Source: Burkholderiales bacterium
GTDB taxonomy: Bacteria; Pseudomonadota; Gammaproteobacteria; Burkholderiales; SG8-41
Direction of reading: 5' to 3'
DNA length: 64,000 nt
Assembly: GCA_036262035.1 (NCBI GenBank)
Contig: DATAJS010000030.1
Span: 62,001 to 126,000, forward strand
The translations under genes and the position numbers were made by a program. Each line of letters begins with the position of its first letter. The stretch's first letter is position 1. Below are positions 26,055 through 34,796 of this stretch, piece after piece. The notes below the pieces were generated by a model. That model saw only the letters and a program-made list of their open reading frames with translations. It had not been told where the DNA came from and did no database searches.

Positions 26055-27323
26055 ATGAGCCTGCATTTCGCGTCTTCGCCCGGGGAGAAGGTTCCCCGCC
26101 GCTGGACGCTCGTCTCGGGCGAGGCGCACCGCCTCATGTTCTTCTTCGGCGCGCTGCAGATCGTCGCGGCGATGGCGTGGTGGCTCGCATGGCTCACCGG
26201 CGCCTACGTTTCGTGGCATGCGCCGCTGCCCGCGACGGTCGCGCCGCCATGGGCGCATGCGTGGCTGCTGCTCTACGGCACGTTCCCGTTCTTCATCTTC
26301 GGCTTCCTCATGACCGCCGGGCCGAACTGGCTGGGCGCGGGCAAGATGCCGCGGACCGCTTTCGTGCCCTCGGCCTGCACGATGGCGGCCGGCCTCGTGC
26401 TGGTCTATGCCGGGCTCGGCGTCGACCGCGCGCTCGTCGCGCTCGGCGTTTCGGCGCATTTCGCCGGATGGCTGTGGGGCTACGTCTCGCTGGTGCGCAT
26501 GCTCGCGAAGCACTGGAACGCGAACGCGCGCTACGCGATCGTGATCTTCGCGTTCCTCGGGCTCGGGCTTGCGGGCGATGCGGTCTTCGCGTGGTCCGTC
26601 GCGGCGGGCTCGTTCGGCTACGTCCCTCTGGTGCTGCACGGCGCGGTCTGGTTTTTCCTGATGCCGGTGTTCCTCGGCGTGTCGACGCGCATGGTGCCTT
26701 TCTTCTCGGGGCGCATCCTCGGCAGCGACGTCGAATACAAGCCGGCGTGGGCGCGCCCCGCGCTCATCGTCGGCACCATCGCCCACGGCGTGCTCGCCGC
26801 GAATGCGCTCGACGCGTGGTTGTGGGCGGTCGATCTGCCGCTCGCGGGCATGGTGTGGCACCTGGCACTGCGCTGGGGCCTGGGCAGGAGCAACGGCGTG
26901 CGGCTGCTCGCGGTGCTGCACGTGTCGCTCGCGATGCTGGCGGCGGCGTTCCTGCTGTACGGATTGCTGAGCCTCGGCGTGCTGGCCGGTGTGCTTCCAC
27001 GCGTCGGTCTCGCGCCGCTGCATCTCGCGGTCATCGGCTTTTTCGCCGCGATGCTGCTCGGCATGGTCTCGCGTGTCACCCTCGGACACTCCGGACGGCC
27101 GCTCGAAGCCGACGCGCTGACGTGGACGTGCTATCTGGGCGTGCTCGCGGCAGCGGTGCTGCGCGCCGCCGCCGAGCTTGCGCGCGCGACGCCGCTCGGC
27201 ACACCCCTCATGCTCGCCGCCGCGGCGGTGTGGCTGGCCGCGTTCGGCGTCTGGGTGTGGCGCTACGCGCCGATGTATCTCGCACCGCGCGCCGACGCGC
27301 CGCAGCCTGTCAGGAGGGGATGA
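26055..27323 (+). CDS. nnrS: NnrS family heme-copper membrane protein
   Basis: 422 residues with about twelve membrane helices. Typical NnrS stretches are HRLMFFFGALQIVAAMAWW near the start, GTFPFFIFGFLMTAGPNWL, and RMVPFFSGRILG. NnrS proteins protect against nitric oxide and accompany denitrification or NO-stress genes. It fits beside nap and hemerythrin genes, though no nitrite or NO reductase is in the window. Its stop overlaps the start of the following CxxC gene. Confidence 0.93.
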   Translation: MSLHFASSPGEKVPRRWTLVSGEAHRLMFFFGALQIVAAMAWWLAWLTGAYVSWHAPLPATVAPPWAHAWLLLYGTFPFFIFGFLMTAGPNWLGAGKMPRTAFVPSACTMAAGLVLVYAGLGVDRALVALGVSAHFAGWLWGYVSLVRMLAKHWNANARYAIVIFAFLGLGLAGDAVFAWSVAAGSFGYVPLVLHGAVWFFLMPVFLGVSTRMVPFFSGRILGSDVEYKPAWARPALIVGTIAHGVLAANALDAWLWAVDLPLAGMVWHLALRWGLGRSNGVRLLAVLHVSLAMLAAAFLLYGLLSLGVLAGVLPRVGLAPLHLAVIGFFAAMLLGMVSRVTLGHSGRPLEADALTWTCYLGVLAAAVLRAAAELARATPLGTPLMLAAAAVWLAAFGVWVWRYAPMYLAPRADAPQPVRRG

Positions 27324-27604
27324 TGCCCCTCGTACAACCCGGGAAAGGCCGCGTCACCGTCTGGCAATGCATCGGCTGCGGCAAGATCGAAGCCCCGCAG
27401 CCGTGCATCGGCGTCTGCCGCGATCAACGGACCGAGATGATCCACGCGGCCGACTACGACGCGCTTTGCGCGCAGGCCGAAACGCTCGCCGCGATCGTGC
27501 GGCAGATCGCGACCATCACCCCGCGCGACGGGGAGTGGGAGACCTCGTATCGGGCGTTGCAGCTGCGCGCCCGCGAAGCGCTGCGCAAATCCGGTCAGGA
27601 GTAA
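27323..27604 (+). CDS. Small conserved-looking CxxC protein coupled to nnrS
   Basis: 93 residues. The start at 27323 is preferred over 27320 because AGGAGG (27312-27317) is then 5 nt away. Near the N-terminus is a four-Cys pattern CIGCGKIEAPQPCIGVC (C-x2-C-x8-C-x3-C), suited to Zn or Fe-S binding, then a helix (ALCAQAETLAAIVRQIATITPRDGEWETSYRALQLRAREAL). No signal peptide, so cytoplasmic. It overlaps the nnrS stop by 1 bp. I do not recognise a named family; the coupling suggests a role in NO response or NnrS assembly. Confidence 0.7.
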   Translation: MPLVQPGKGRVTVWQCIGCGKIEAPQPCIGVCRDQRTEMIHAADYDALCAQAETLAAIVRQIATITPRDGEWETSYRALQLRAREALRKSGQE

Positions 27605-28551
27605 GCCAGGCACTGCTCGCACGGCGTGCCGCGCACGTCACGCTTCAGGTGCGCTTCGCGCAGGCGCACGAACCGCTCCGAGTTCCAGGCGTCCATGAAC
27701 GACTGCCGGGTGAGATCGCCCATCGTCCAGTGCGCCGTCGCGTCGAAGCAGCACGCGGAGAGCTTGCCGTCCGCGGTGACGTGGCCTTCGGTGAACGCCG
27801 ACCAGCACGGCAGCGGCTCGCGCAGCGCGCCGATGCGCCCCTGGTTGCCGGCCGTCGGGCGATAGCCGAGCTCCGCTTCGCGTTGTGTCGCGAACGAGCC
27901 CATGGAATAGAGCGGAAGCCAGTAGTGCTGGTCGACGTAGGGGCGCACGTGCTCGTCGAGCAGCGCGTCCATGCGCGCCGCCTGGGCGCCGTCGTACCGG
28001 ATCGACGAGGCGTAGAGGCCCGTCCTGTAGCCTCTCGCCTGCCGCACGGCCCACGCCGCCTTGATGTTGTTCAGCGCCTTGCCGAACAGGCGCTTCGACA
28101 CGCCCATGATCGACTCGAACTGCTCGTCGTCGGCCGCGTTGACCGACCACTTCAGAGAATCGAGCCCCGCTCTCATCGCCGCTTCCACGGCCAGCGGCGG
28201 CGAGAGCGACGCGTTCGACGTGAGAAAGACGTACGGCATCCCGATCACGCGCTTCAGATACGCGACGCAGTCGACCACGAGCCTGGGATTCATGAACGAC
28301 TCGCCGAGATAGAAAACGCCGATCTCCTCGACGCCGGCTTCGCGCATCTCGCGCGTGATGCGTTTGAAGAGCTCGAAATCCATGTCGTGCTTCGGCTGCA
28401 CCTCGCGGGTCCTCAGCGCGCAGAAACCGCAGCGGTAATTGCAGCGCGGCGAGATCTCGATCTTGACGCTGCGCGGCGCGGGTGGGGCGGCTTTGAGGTA
28501 TGCGGCGGGGATTCGGGTGACGTTGTCGATGCGCTCGGTGATCGCAGCCAT
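27595..28551 (-). CDS. Radical SAM/SPASM protein
   Basis: 318 residues from the ATG at 28551, preceded by GGAG. The radical SAM motif is CNYRCGFC (C-x3-C-x2-C) within SVKIEISPRCNYRCGFCALR, and a C-terminal SPASM-type set is present (LSACCFDATAHWTMGD, GTPCEQC). SPASM proteins often modify peptides or build cofactors. No short precursor peptide is obvious next to it, but the 27323 gene overlaps its end by 10 bp in the convergent direction. It is divergent from hemN with a shared FNR-box region. Confidence 0.88.
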   Translation of the reverse strand: MAAITERIDNVTRIPAAYLKAAPPAPRSVKIEISPRCNYRCGFCALRTREVQPKHDMDFELFKRITREMREAGVEEIGVFYLGESFMNPRLVVDCVAYLKRVIGMPYVFLTSNASLSPPLAVEAAMRAGLDSLKWSVNAADDEQFESIMGVSKRLFGKALNNIKAAWAVRQARGYRTGLYASSIRYDGAQAARMDALLDEHVRPYVDQHYWLPLYSMGSFATQREAELGYRPTAGNQGRIGALREPLPCWSAFTEGHVTADGKLSACCFDATAHWTMGDLTRQSFMDAWNSERFVRLREAHLKRDVRGTPCEQCLAYS

Positions 28552-28604
28552 GCGGGCTCCGTAAATCATGCGGATCATCGTGCGCGGGCCGCGCTCCGCG
28601 CGTA

Positions 28605-28618
28605 CTGATCTGCATCAA
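28605..28618. promoter_or_regulatory. FNR/Anr-type site CTGAT-CTGC-ATCAA
   Basis: One base off the consensus in the left half. It lies between the divergent radical SAM and hemN genes, 54 bp from the former's ATG. Confidence 0.5.
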
Positions 28619-28637
28619 GCGTTCGTCCGCGCGCCGT

Positions 28638-28651
28638 TTGACCTGCATCAA
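28638..28651. promoter_or_regulatory. FNR/Anr-type site TTGAC-CTGC-ATCAA
   Basis: One base off the consensus. Its right edge is 65 bp upstream of the preferred hemN ATG; hemN is a classic FNR/Anr target. Confidence 0.6.
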
Positions 28652-28716
28652 TCGGCTGCCCGCGCCCCGGCCGGATACTGCCCGTCATGCCGGACACACG
28701 CCTCCAGGGAAGCCCA

Positions 28717-30120
28717 ATGACCATCACCGCACGGGAACACCCCGGCCTCGACGTCGACCTCGACCTCATCGCAAGGCTCGACCGCAACGGCCCTCGCTAC
28801 ACGTCGTATCCGACCGCCGACCGCTTCGTCGAAGGCTTCGACGCCGACGCTTACGCGGCGTGGGCCCGGCGCCGCAACACGAGCGGCGCGCACCGGCCGC
28901 TGTCGCTGTACGTGCACCTGCCGTTCTGCCGCTCGCTCTGCTACTACTGCGGCTGCAACAAGGTGATCACGCAGGACGTGTCGAAGTCGCAGCGTTACCT
29001 CGCGGCACTGAAGAAAGAGATCGCGATGCAGGCCGGCCTCTTCAGGGACGACCTCTGCGTCACGCAGATGCACTGGGGCGGCGGCACGCCGACCTTCTAT
29101 ACCCTCGACGAGCTTGCAGACCTCTTCGCGACCTTGCGCCGGCACTTCGACCTTTCGCCCGAAGGCGATTATTCGATCGAGATCGATCCGCGCACCGCCA
29201 GCCCGGACACGATCGCCGCGCTCGGCGAATTGGGCTTCAACCGGGTGAGCTTCGGGGTGCAGGACTTCGATCCGGACGTGCAGCGCGCGATCAACCGGGT
29301 GCAGAGCGAAGAGCAGACCAGGGGCGTGATCGACGCCGCGCGCCTGTCGGGCTTTCGCTCGGTCAACGTCGACCTCATCTACGGCCTGCCGAAACAGAAC
29401 CTGCTCACCTTCAACCGCACGCTCGCGCGGGTCGTCGCGCTCAAGCCCGACCGCATCGCGGTCTACAACTACGCGCACCTGCCGTCGCGATTCAAGTCGC
29501 AGCGGCTCATCAGGAGCGAGGACATCCCGCGGCCCGACGTGAAGCTGAAGCTGCTCGGCCTCGCGGTGCAGCGGCTCGCCGCGGCCGGCTACGTCTATAT
29601 CGGCATGGACCACTTCGCGCTGCCCGACGATCCGCTCGCGGTGGCGCAGCGGCAGGGCCGGCTGCAGCGCAATTTCCAGGGCTACTCGACCCACGCCGAG
29701 TGCGACCTGATCGGCCTGGGCGTGTCGTCCATCGGCGCGGTCGGCCCGAGCTACAGCCAGAACGCGCGCACGCTGACCGACTACTATGCGCGCCTGGACC
29801 GCGGCGAGCTCCCGGTCGCGCGCGGCGCGGCGCTCACCGCCGACGACCTCGTGCGCAGGAGCGTCATCCAGACGCTGATGTGCCATTTCGAGCTGTCGAA
29901 GGAAGCGATCGAGTGCGCGTACCTCGTCGATTTCGACCGCTACTTCGAGCGCGAGCTGAATGAGCTCGCGAGCCTGGCGCGCGAAGGCCTGCTCGAGCTC
30001 GGCGACGACTGGATCACCGTGACGCCCAAAGGCCGCATGCTCATCCGCAGCGTCTGCATGCCGTTCGACAAGTACCTGCGGCAGGCCGATGCCGCCAAGC
30101 GGTATTCGCGGACGATCTAG
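28717..30120 (+). CDS. hemN: Oxygen-independent coproporphyrinogen III dehydrogenase HemN
   Basis: 467 residues from the ATG at 28717, which has AGGGA just upstream; the in-frame ATG at 28687 adds ten residues. The motif CRSLCYYCGCNK gives the radical SAM Cys (C71, C75, C78) plus the fourth Cys typical of true HemN rather than HemW, and RYTSYPTADRF near the N-terminus is characteristic. It makes protoporphyrinogen without oxygen, feeding heme to the cytochromes here. It lies behind two FNR-type sites. Confidence 0.96.
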   Translation: MTITAREHPGLDVDLDLIARLDRNGPRYTSYPTADRFVEGFDADAYAAWARRRNTSGAHRPLSLYVHLPFCRSLCYYCGCNKVITQDVSKSQRYLAALKKEIAMQAGLFRDDLCVTQMHWGGGTPTFYTLDELADLFATLRRHFDLSPEGDYSIEIDPRTASPDTIAALGELGFNRVSFGVQDFDPDVQRAINRVQSEEQTRGVIDAARLSGFRSVNVDLIYGLPKQNLLTFNRTLARVVALKPDRIAVYNYAHLPSRFKSQRLIRSEDIPRPDVKLKLLGLAVQRLAAAGYVYIGMDHFALPDDPLAVAQRQGRLQRNFQGYSTHAECDLIGLGVSSIGAVGPSYSQNARTLTDYYARLDRGELPVARGAALTADDLVRRSVIQTLMCHFELSKEAIECAYLVDFDRYFERELNELASLAREGLLELGDDWITVTPKGRMLIRSVCMPFDKYLRQADAAKRYSRTI

Positions 30121-30130
30121 AGCAAACATC

Positions 30131-30297
30131 TTCAACCGCCAAGGAACGTGTCATTGCGAGGAGCGGCAGCGACGAAGCAATCCCGTTACGAACGCCGATC
30201 GTGCGCCACGAGATCGCCACGTCGCTTGGCTCCTCGCGATGACTGATTCGGTTCTCCTTTGCGTCCTTGGCGTCCTTCGCGGTTCAACGCTTTTCAA
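30131..30297. repeat. Nested repeat locus: CAAGGA/AAGGACG arms around a GTCATTGCGAGGAGC element
   Basis: Outer arms are TTCAACCGCCAAGGA (30131-30145) and a CTTTGCGTCCTTGGCGTCC block (to about 30297). The inner 94-bp element has inverted ends GTCATTGCGAGGAGC (30150-30164) and GCTCCTCGCGATGAC (30229-30243), a dispersed palindrome type I recognise from other proteobacterial genomes. It fills the gap between hemN and the convergent dehydrogenase and includes the latter's stop codon. Confidence 0.8.
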
Positions 30298-31289
30298 GGC
30301 ACGAGAACTGCCGCGCCGGTGATGCGGCCCTGCCGCAGGCGCGCGAGCGCTTCGTTCGCGTCGGCGAGCGCGAAGCGCTCGACCGTCGTGCGCACCGGCA
30401 CTTGCGGCGCAAGCGAAAGAAACTCCATGCCGTCGGCGCGCGTGAGGTTCGCGACCGAGCGCACCGTGCGCTCGCCCCACAGGAGCTCGTAGGGGAACGA
30501 AGGAATGTCGGACATGTGGATGCCCGCGCAGACCACCGCCCCGCCCTTGCGCACCGCGCGCAGCGCATCGACGACCAGCGAGCCGACCGGCGCGAAGACG
30601 ATCGCCGCATCGAGCGCACGCGGCGGGGCGGCGCCCGAGTCTCCCGCCCATACGGCGCCCAGCTCGCGCGCGAACGCCTGCGCCTGTACGTCGCCGGCCC
30701 GCGTGAACGCATAGAGCTCGCGTCCCTGCCAGCGCGCGACCTGAGCGACGATGTGCGCCGCGGCGCCGAAGCCGTAGATGCCGAGCCGCCGCGCGTCGCC
30801 GGCCATCTTGAGCGACCGGTAGCCGATGAGCCCGGCGCACATGAGCGGCGCGGCCTGCGCATCGTCCAGACCATCGGGCAGCGGCAGGCAGTAGCGCGCA
30901 TCGGCGGCGAGATACTCCGCGTAGCCGCCGTCGAGGTCGTAGCCGGTGAAGCGCGCGCGATCGCAGAGGTTCTCCTCACCGCGCAGGCAGAACTCGCACG
31001 CGCCGCACGTCCAGCCCAGCCACGGCACGCCGACGCGCTGTCCGGGCGTACAGCCGGTGACGCCGCTGCCCACGGCGGCGACGCTGGCGACGACTTCGTG
31101 CCCCGGGATCACCGGCAGCTTGCCGCGCGTGAGATCGCCGTCGACCACGTGCAGGTCGGTGCGGCACACGCCGCAGGCGTGCACGCGCAGCAGGAGCTCG
31201 CCGGCTCCGGGATCGCGCACCGCGACCTCGCGACGCGCCAGCGGCGCGCCGCGCGCCGTCAACACCATCGCGTGCATAGGGCGGCTCAT
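30294..31289 (-). CDS. Zinc-dependent alcohol dehydrogenase (MDR, AdhA-like)
   Basis: 331 residues. Catalytic zinc region HACGVCRTDLHVVDGDL and PGHEVV, structural zinc Cys set (CGACEFCLRGEENLC), and a Rossmann GIYGFGAAAHI nucleotide site. The G-x-G-x-x-A/G is altered to GFGAAA, as seen in some AdhA-like proteins. It probably oxidises alcohols with NAD(P). It is divergent from the hibernation-factor gene, with an FNR-type site in between, and its 3' end lies in a repeat locus. Confidence 0.93.
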   Translation of the reverse strand: MSRPMHAMVLTARGAPLARREVAVRDPGAGELLLRVHACGVCRTDLHVVDGDLTRGKLPVIPGHEVVASVAAVGSGVTGCTPGQRVGVPWLGWTCGACEFCLRGEENLCDRARFTGYDLDGGYAEYLAADARYCLPLPDGLDDAQAAPLMCAGLIGYRSLKMAGDARRLGIYGFGAAAHIVAQVARWQGRELYAFTRAGDVQAQAFARELGAVWAGDSGAAPPRALDAAIVFAPVGSLVVDALRAVRKGGAVVCAGIHMSDIPSFPYELLWGERTVRSVANLTRADGMEFLSLAPQVPVRTTVERFALADANEALARLRQGRITGAAVLVP

Positions 31290-31321
31290 CTCGCTCGCAG
31301 TATGCCCGAGCTGCGAGTCGT

Positions 31322-31335
31322 TTGACGCCGATCAA
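31322..31335. promoter_or_regulatory. FNR/Anr-type site TTGAC-GCCG-ATCAA
   Basis: One base off consensus. It is 33 bp upstream of the dehydrogenase ATG and 63 bp upstream of the hibernation-factor ATG, so it could serve either. Confidence 0.55.
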
Positions 31336-31398
31336 AGGTTTTCGCGCGGCCGGCGGCTACTCTGAAAGCGGACGATACCGTCCGTACCGGAGCTCGTA

Positions 31399-31770
31399 AT
31401 GGAACTGCCGCTGCAGATCACTTTCCACAGCATTCAACGATCCGACGCGATCGCCGGGCAGGTGCGTAGCCGCGCCCGCAAGCTCGAGAAGTTCTTCGAC
31501 CGCATCCACTGCTGCCGCGTGGCGATCGAAGCGCCCCATCACCGCCGCACCAAAGGCAACGAGTATCGCGTGCGCGTCGAGGTGTCGTTGCCGGGACAGC
31601 AGCTCGTCGTCACGCGCGGCGAGGGCGATCACGGCGCTTACGCCGACGTCTACGCCGCGATACGCGACGCATTCGACGCGATGCGCCGCCAGCTCGAGGA
31701 CCACGTGGCGCTCCTGCGCGACAAGGCGAAGACCGCCGGATCCGCGCAGATCGAGCCCGTCGGCCAGTAA
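31399..31770 (+). CDS. HPF/RaiA-family ribosome-associated protein
   Basis: 123 residues with the HPF/RaiA beta-alpha layout: LPLQITFHSIQRSDAIAGQVRSRARKLEKFFDRIHCCRVAIE, then VRVEVSLPGQQLVV and an AYADVYAAIRDAFDAMRRQLED helix. These proteins bind idle ribosomes. It is a short form with no C-terminal dimerisation domain. The FNR-type site upstream suggests induction at low oxygen. Its stop TAA shares one base with the next ATG. Confidence 0.88.
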   Translation: MELPLQITFHSIQRSDAIAGQVRSRARKLEKFFDRIHCCRVAIEAPHHRRTKGNEYRVRVEVSLPGQQLVVTRGEGDHGAYADVYAAIRDAFDAMRRQLEDHVALLRDKAKTAGSAQIEPVGQ

Positions 31771-32993
31771 TGACGTTTCAACGCGGCGCCGCCGCGACGG
31801 TATCTCTCGTGGTGCTGTCGCAGGTGGTGCATTTCCTGACGTATTCGGGACTCGCGCTGCTCCTGCCGTTCATCCGGCAGGACCTCGGGATCACGTTCGC
31901 GCAGGCGGGCGTGCTGTCGGCGGTCGCCACGAGCACTTACGCGCTCGCGCAGATACCGGCGGGTTACCTCTCCGATCGTTACGGCCCGAAGCGGCTGTTC
32001 TTCGGCGGCCTGCTGGGCTGGTCGCTGCTCGCGGCGGCGCTCGCGCTCGCGTTCTCGTACTGGGCCGCGCTCGTCACGCTCGCCGCGGCGGGCGCGTGCC
32101 GCGCGCTGCTCTTCGCGCCCGGCATCGCGCTCGTCGCGTCGTGGTTCCCGCCGCAGCGCCGTGCCACCGCGATGAGCCTGTTCCTGGTCGGTTCCTTCGT
32201 CGGCACCATCGTGCTTGCGCTGTCCGCGCCGCGGCTCTCGGCGTGGTTCGGCTGGCGGCCTGCGTTCGCCGTCTACGCGCTGCTCGGCGTCGCAACCGCG
32301 CTGGCGTTTCACTACGCGGCGGCCGAGAACCCGGATGCGCGCCCCGCCCGGCGCATCGGTCTCGGCGACGCGCTCGACGTGTTGAAGCATCGCGTCGCCT
32401 GGTTGTGCAACGCGCTGCAGTTCATCCGCTTCAGCGCGGTGACCGGCTTCAATTTCTGGCTGCCGTCGCTGCTCGTCTCCGATCGCGGCTTCAGCCTCGA
32501 ACAGGCCGGTCTGGTGGTCGGGCTGAGCGCCGCCTGCGCGGCCGCGGCGAATCCGCTCGGCGCATATATCTCGGATCGGCTCGGCAAGCCGCCGCTCGTG
32601 ATCGGCGTCTCGCTCGCGATCGTCGCGTGCATGTCGTCGCTGCTCGTCAGCGTGACTTCGACGCCGCTGCTGCTCGCGGTGGTGGCGCTGCACTCGGTCT
32701 TCATGACGGTTTATTTCGGGCCGCTGTTCTCGGTCGCGGTCGACGCGCTCGGCAGCCGCCGGGCGGGGCTGGCGACCGGGGTCGGCAATCTCTTCGCCAA
32801 CGTAGGCGCCCTGATCTCCGCGTTCGCGCTCGGCGTCATCAAGGATGCGACCGGGAGCTTCGCGGCCGGCTTTTACGCGATGAGCGCGCTGTGCGCGGTC
32901 GGCGTCGCGCTCGCATTCGCGCTCTCGCGCATGCGGACCGCATCCGCCGACGAGGCGTTGCCGCGTATAGGAGAGAACTGGAGCACGACGTGA
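31770..32993 (+). CDS. MFS transporter
   Basis: 407 residues, about twelve membrane helices. The loop 2-3 motif GYLSDRYGPKRLFFGGLLGW and its partner SDRLGKPPLVIG mark the major facilitator superfamily. Substrate not visible. It overlaps the hibernation-factor stop by 1 bp (TAATG), so the two are translationally coupled. Confidence 0.93.
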   Translation: MTFQRGAAATVSLVVLSQVVHFLTYSGLALLLPFIRQDLGITFAQAGVLSAVATSTYALAQIPAGYLSDRYGPKRLFFGGLLGWSLLAAALALAFSYWAALVTLAAAGACRALLFAPGIALVASWFPPQRRATAMSLFLVGSFVGTIVLALSAPRLSAWFGWRPAFAVYALLGVATALAFHYAAAENPDARPARRIGLGDALDVLKHRVAWLCNALQFIRFSAVTGFNFWLPSLLVSDRGFSLEQAGLVVGLSAACAAAANPLGAYISDRLGKPPLVIGVSLAIVACMSSLLVSVTSTPLLLAVVALHSVFMTVYFGPLFSVAVDALGSRRAGLATGVGNLFANVGALISAFALGVIKDATGSFAAGFYAMSALCAVGVALAFALSRMRTASADEALPRIGENWSTT

Positions 32994-33045
32994 CCCGGAG
33001 GCGCGGCCTTGGCCGCGCCGACAGCGGCGTACAATCTGCCGCAAC

Positions 33046-34731
33046 ATGGGTGCGCTCGCCGAAGTACTGAAGCTCCTGTTGTTGTCCGTCGTCGCCGTCG
33101 CAGTGCTGCGGCGGCTGCGGCTGCCGCCGATCATCGGTTACGTGCTCGTCGGCGCGGCCGCGGGTCCCAACGGCTTCGGCTGGCTCGAGGACAGCGAGAC
33201 GATCCACTTCCTCGGTGAAGTCGGGATCGCGTTCCTGCTGTTCACGCTCGGCCTCGAGTTCTCGATCCGCCAGTTCGCGGCGATGCGCAAGGTGCTGCTG
33301 GTGCTCGGCGGCTCGCAGGTGCTGCTCGTCACGGCCAGCGGGGCGGCGATCGCGTGGATGAGCGGGTTGTCGCCCGCCGCGTCGCTGGTGATCGGCGGCG
33401 CGATCGCGATGTCGTCGACCGCGATCGTCATCAAGCAGCTCCGCGACCAGCTCGAGCTGCAGACGACGCACGGCCGGCTCGCGGTCGGCATCCTGCTGTT
33501 CCAGGACCTCGCGGCGATCCCGTTCCTGGTCGTCATCCCGATCGTCGGCGCGAGCGGCGGCGGCGCGCTCGCGCTGCCGCTGCTGCTGGCGTTCGGCAAG
33601 GCGATCGCGGTGCTCGTCGCGATGCTCGCGATCGGCCGCTACGCGCTGCGTCCTATCCTGCACGAAGCGGGCGCTTCCACCGAGCTCTTCACGCTGACCG
33701 CGCTGCTCGTGTCGCTCGCTGCGGCGTGGACGACGCAGCTCTCGGGACTCTCGCTCGCCTTCGGCGCGTTCGTCGCGGGGATGATGCTGTCCGAGACCGA
33801 ATACCGCCACCAGGTCGAGAACGAGATCAGGCCGTTCCGCGACGTGCTGCTCGGGCTCTTCTTCGTATTCGTCGGGATGCGCCTCGAGCCTGCCGCGCTC
33901 ACCGGCGAATGGAAGGCGGTGCTCCTGCTCTTCGCCGGGCTGGCGATCGGCAAAGGGGTGATCGTGGCGGCGATCGCGCGGCTCTACGGTTATCGCTCGC
34001 CCGAGGCGATCCGCGCCGGGCTCGTCCTCGCGCAGGGCGGGGAGTTCAGCGTCGCGCTGCTCGCGCTCGCGGTGAGCACCCGCGTGTTCGACGTGCGCGC
34101 GGCGCAGCCGGTGCTCGCCGCGGTGGTGCTGTCGATGCTGGTCGCGCCGCTCGTGATACGGCGCGGCGACGCGATCGTCACCCGCCTGTTCGCCGGAGCG
34201 GGCGGGGCGGCGGAAGAGGCGCGCACCGAGCTTGCCGCGGCGCTGCACGGCACGCGCGACCACATCCTGGTGTGCGGCTACGGCCGCGTGGGCTCGCAGC
34301 TTGCGCGCCTGCTCGAAGAGTTCGAGTGCAAGGTCGTCGCGCTCGACACCGATCCCGGACGCGTCAAACAGGGCTGGGACGCGGGCAGGGAGGTCTATTA
34401 CGGCGACGCTTCGCAGAAAGGCGTGCTCCAAGCGGCCGGCGTGAAAGACGCGAAAGCGGTCGCCATCACGTTCGACCACCTGCCGGCCGCGTTGCGAGCG
34501 CTGCACGAAGCGCGCGAAGCGAATCCCCGCATCGCGGTGCTCGCGCGTGCGAGCGACCAGTCGGCGCTCGATGCGCTGCGCGACGCGGGAGTGACCGAGG
34601 CGGTACCCGAGACCATGGAAGCGAGTCTCATGCTCGCCACTCAGATGCTGCTGGTGTCGGGCATGCCGGGCCAGCGCGTGCTCGAGCGCATGCAGGAGAT
34701 GCGCGAGGAGCGGTATCGGTCACTGGTGTGA
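33046..34731 (+). CDS. Kef-type monovalent cation/proton antiporter with TrkA-N domain
   Basis: 561 residues: an antiporter membrane part (about 1-385; GEVGIAFLLFTLGLEFS and SSTAIVIKQL are CPA2 hallmarks) and a cytoplasmic RCK/TrkA-N domain (about 400-520; HILVCGYGRVGSQLARLLEEF with a GxGxxG NAD site). It is a KefB/YbaL-like K+/H+ exchanger; the glutathione-gating residues of KefC cannot be confirmed by eye. Its stop codon lies in the left arm of a heptamer hairpin. Confidence 0.92.
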   Translation: MGALAEVLKLLLLSVVAVAVLRRLRLPPIIGYVLVGAAAGPNGFGWLEDSETIHFLGEVGIAFLLFTLGLEFSIRQFAAMRKVLLVLGGSQVLLVTASGAAIAWMSGLSPAASLVIGGAIAMSSTAIVIKQLRDQLELQTTHGRLAVGILLFQDLAAIPFLVVIPIVGASGGGALALPLLLAFGKAIAVLVAMLAIGRYALRPILHEAGASTELFTLTALLVSLAAAWTTQLSGLSLAFGAFVAGMMLSETEYRHQVENEIRPFRDVLLGLFFVFVGMRLEPAALTGEWKAVLLLFAGLAIGKGVIVAAIARLYGYRSPEAIRAGLVLAQGGEFSVALLALAVSTRVFDVRAAQPVLAAVVLSMLVAPLVIRRGDAIVTRLFAGAGGAAEEARTELAAALHGTRDHILVCGYGRVGSQLARLLEEFECKVVALDTDPGRVKQGWDAGREVYYGDASQKGVLQAAGVKDAKAVAITFDHLPAALRALHEAREANPRIAVLARASDQSALDALRDAGVTEAVPETMEASLMLATQMLLVSGMPGQRVLERMQEMREERYRSLV

Positions 34732-34783
34732 AGGGTGAAGGGCGAGCGTGGTTACCCTTCACCCTTCACCCTTCACCCTTCAC
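34728..34783. repeat. Heptamer (CCCTTCA) inverted array, probable bidirectional terminator
   Basis: GTGAAGGGTGAAGGG at 34728-34742 faces four CCCTTCA units at 34755-34783 across 12 bp. It lies between two convergent genes and holds the stop codon of the antiporter, so it could form a hairpin terminator. Confidence 0.75.
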
Positions 34784-34796
34784 GGGTGTTTATGCA

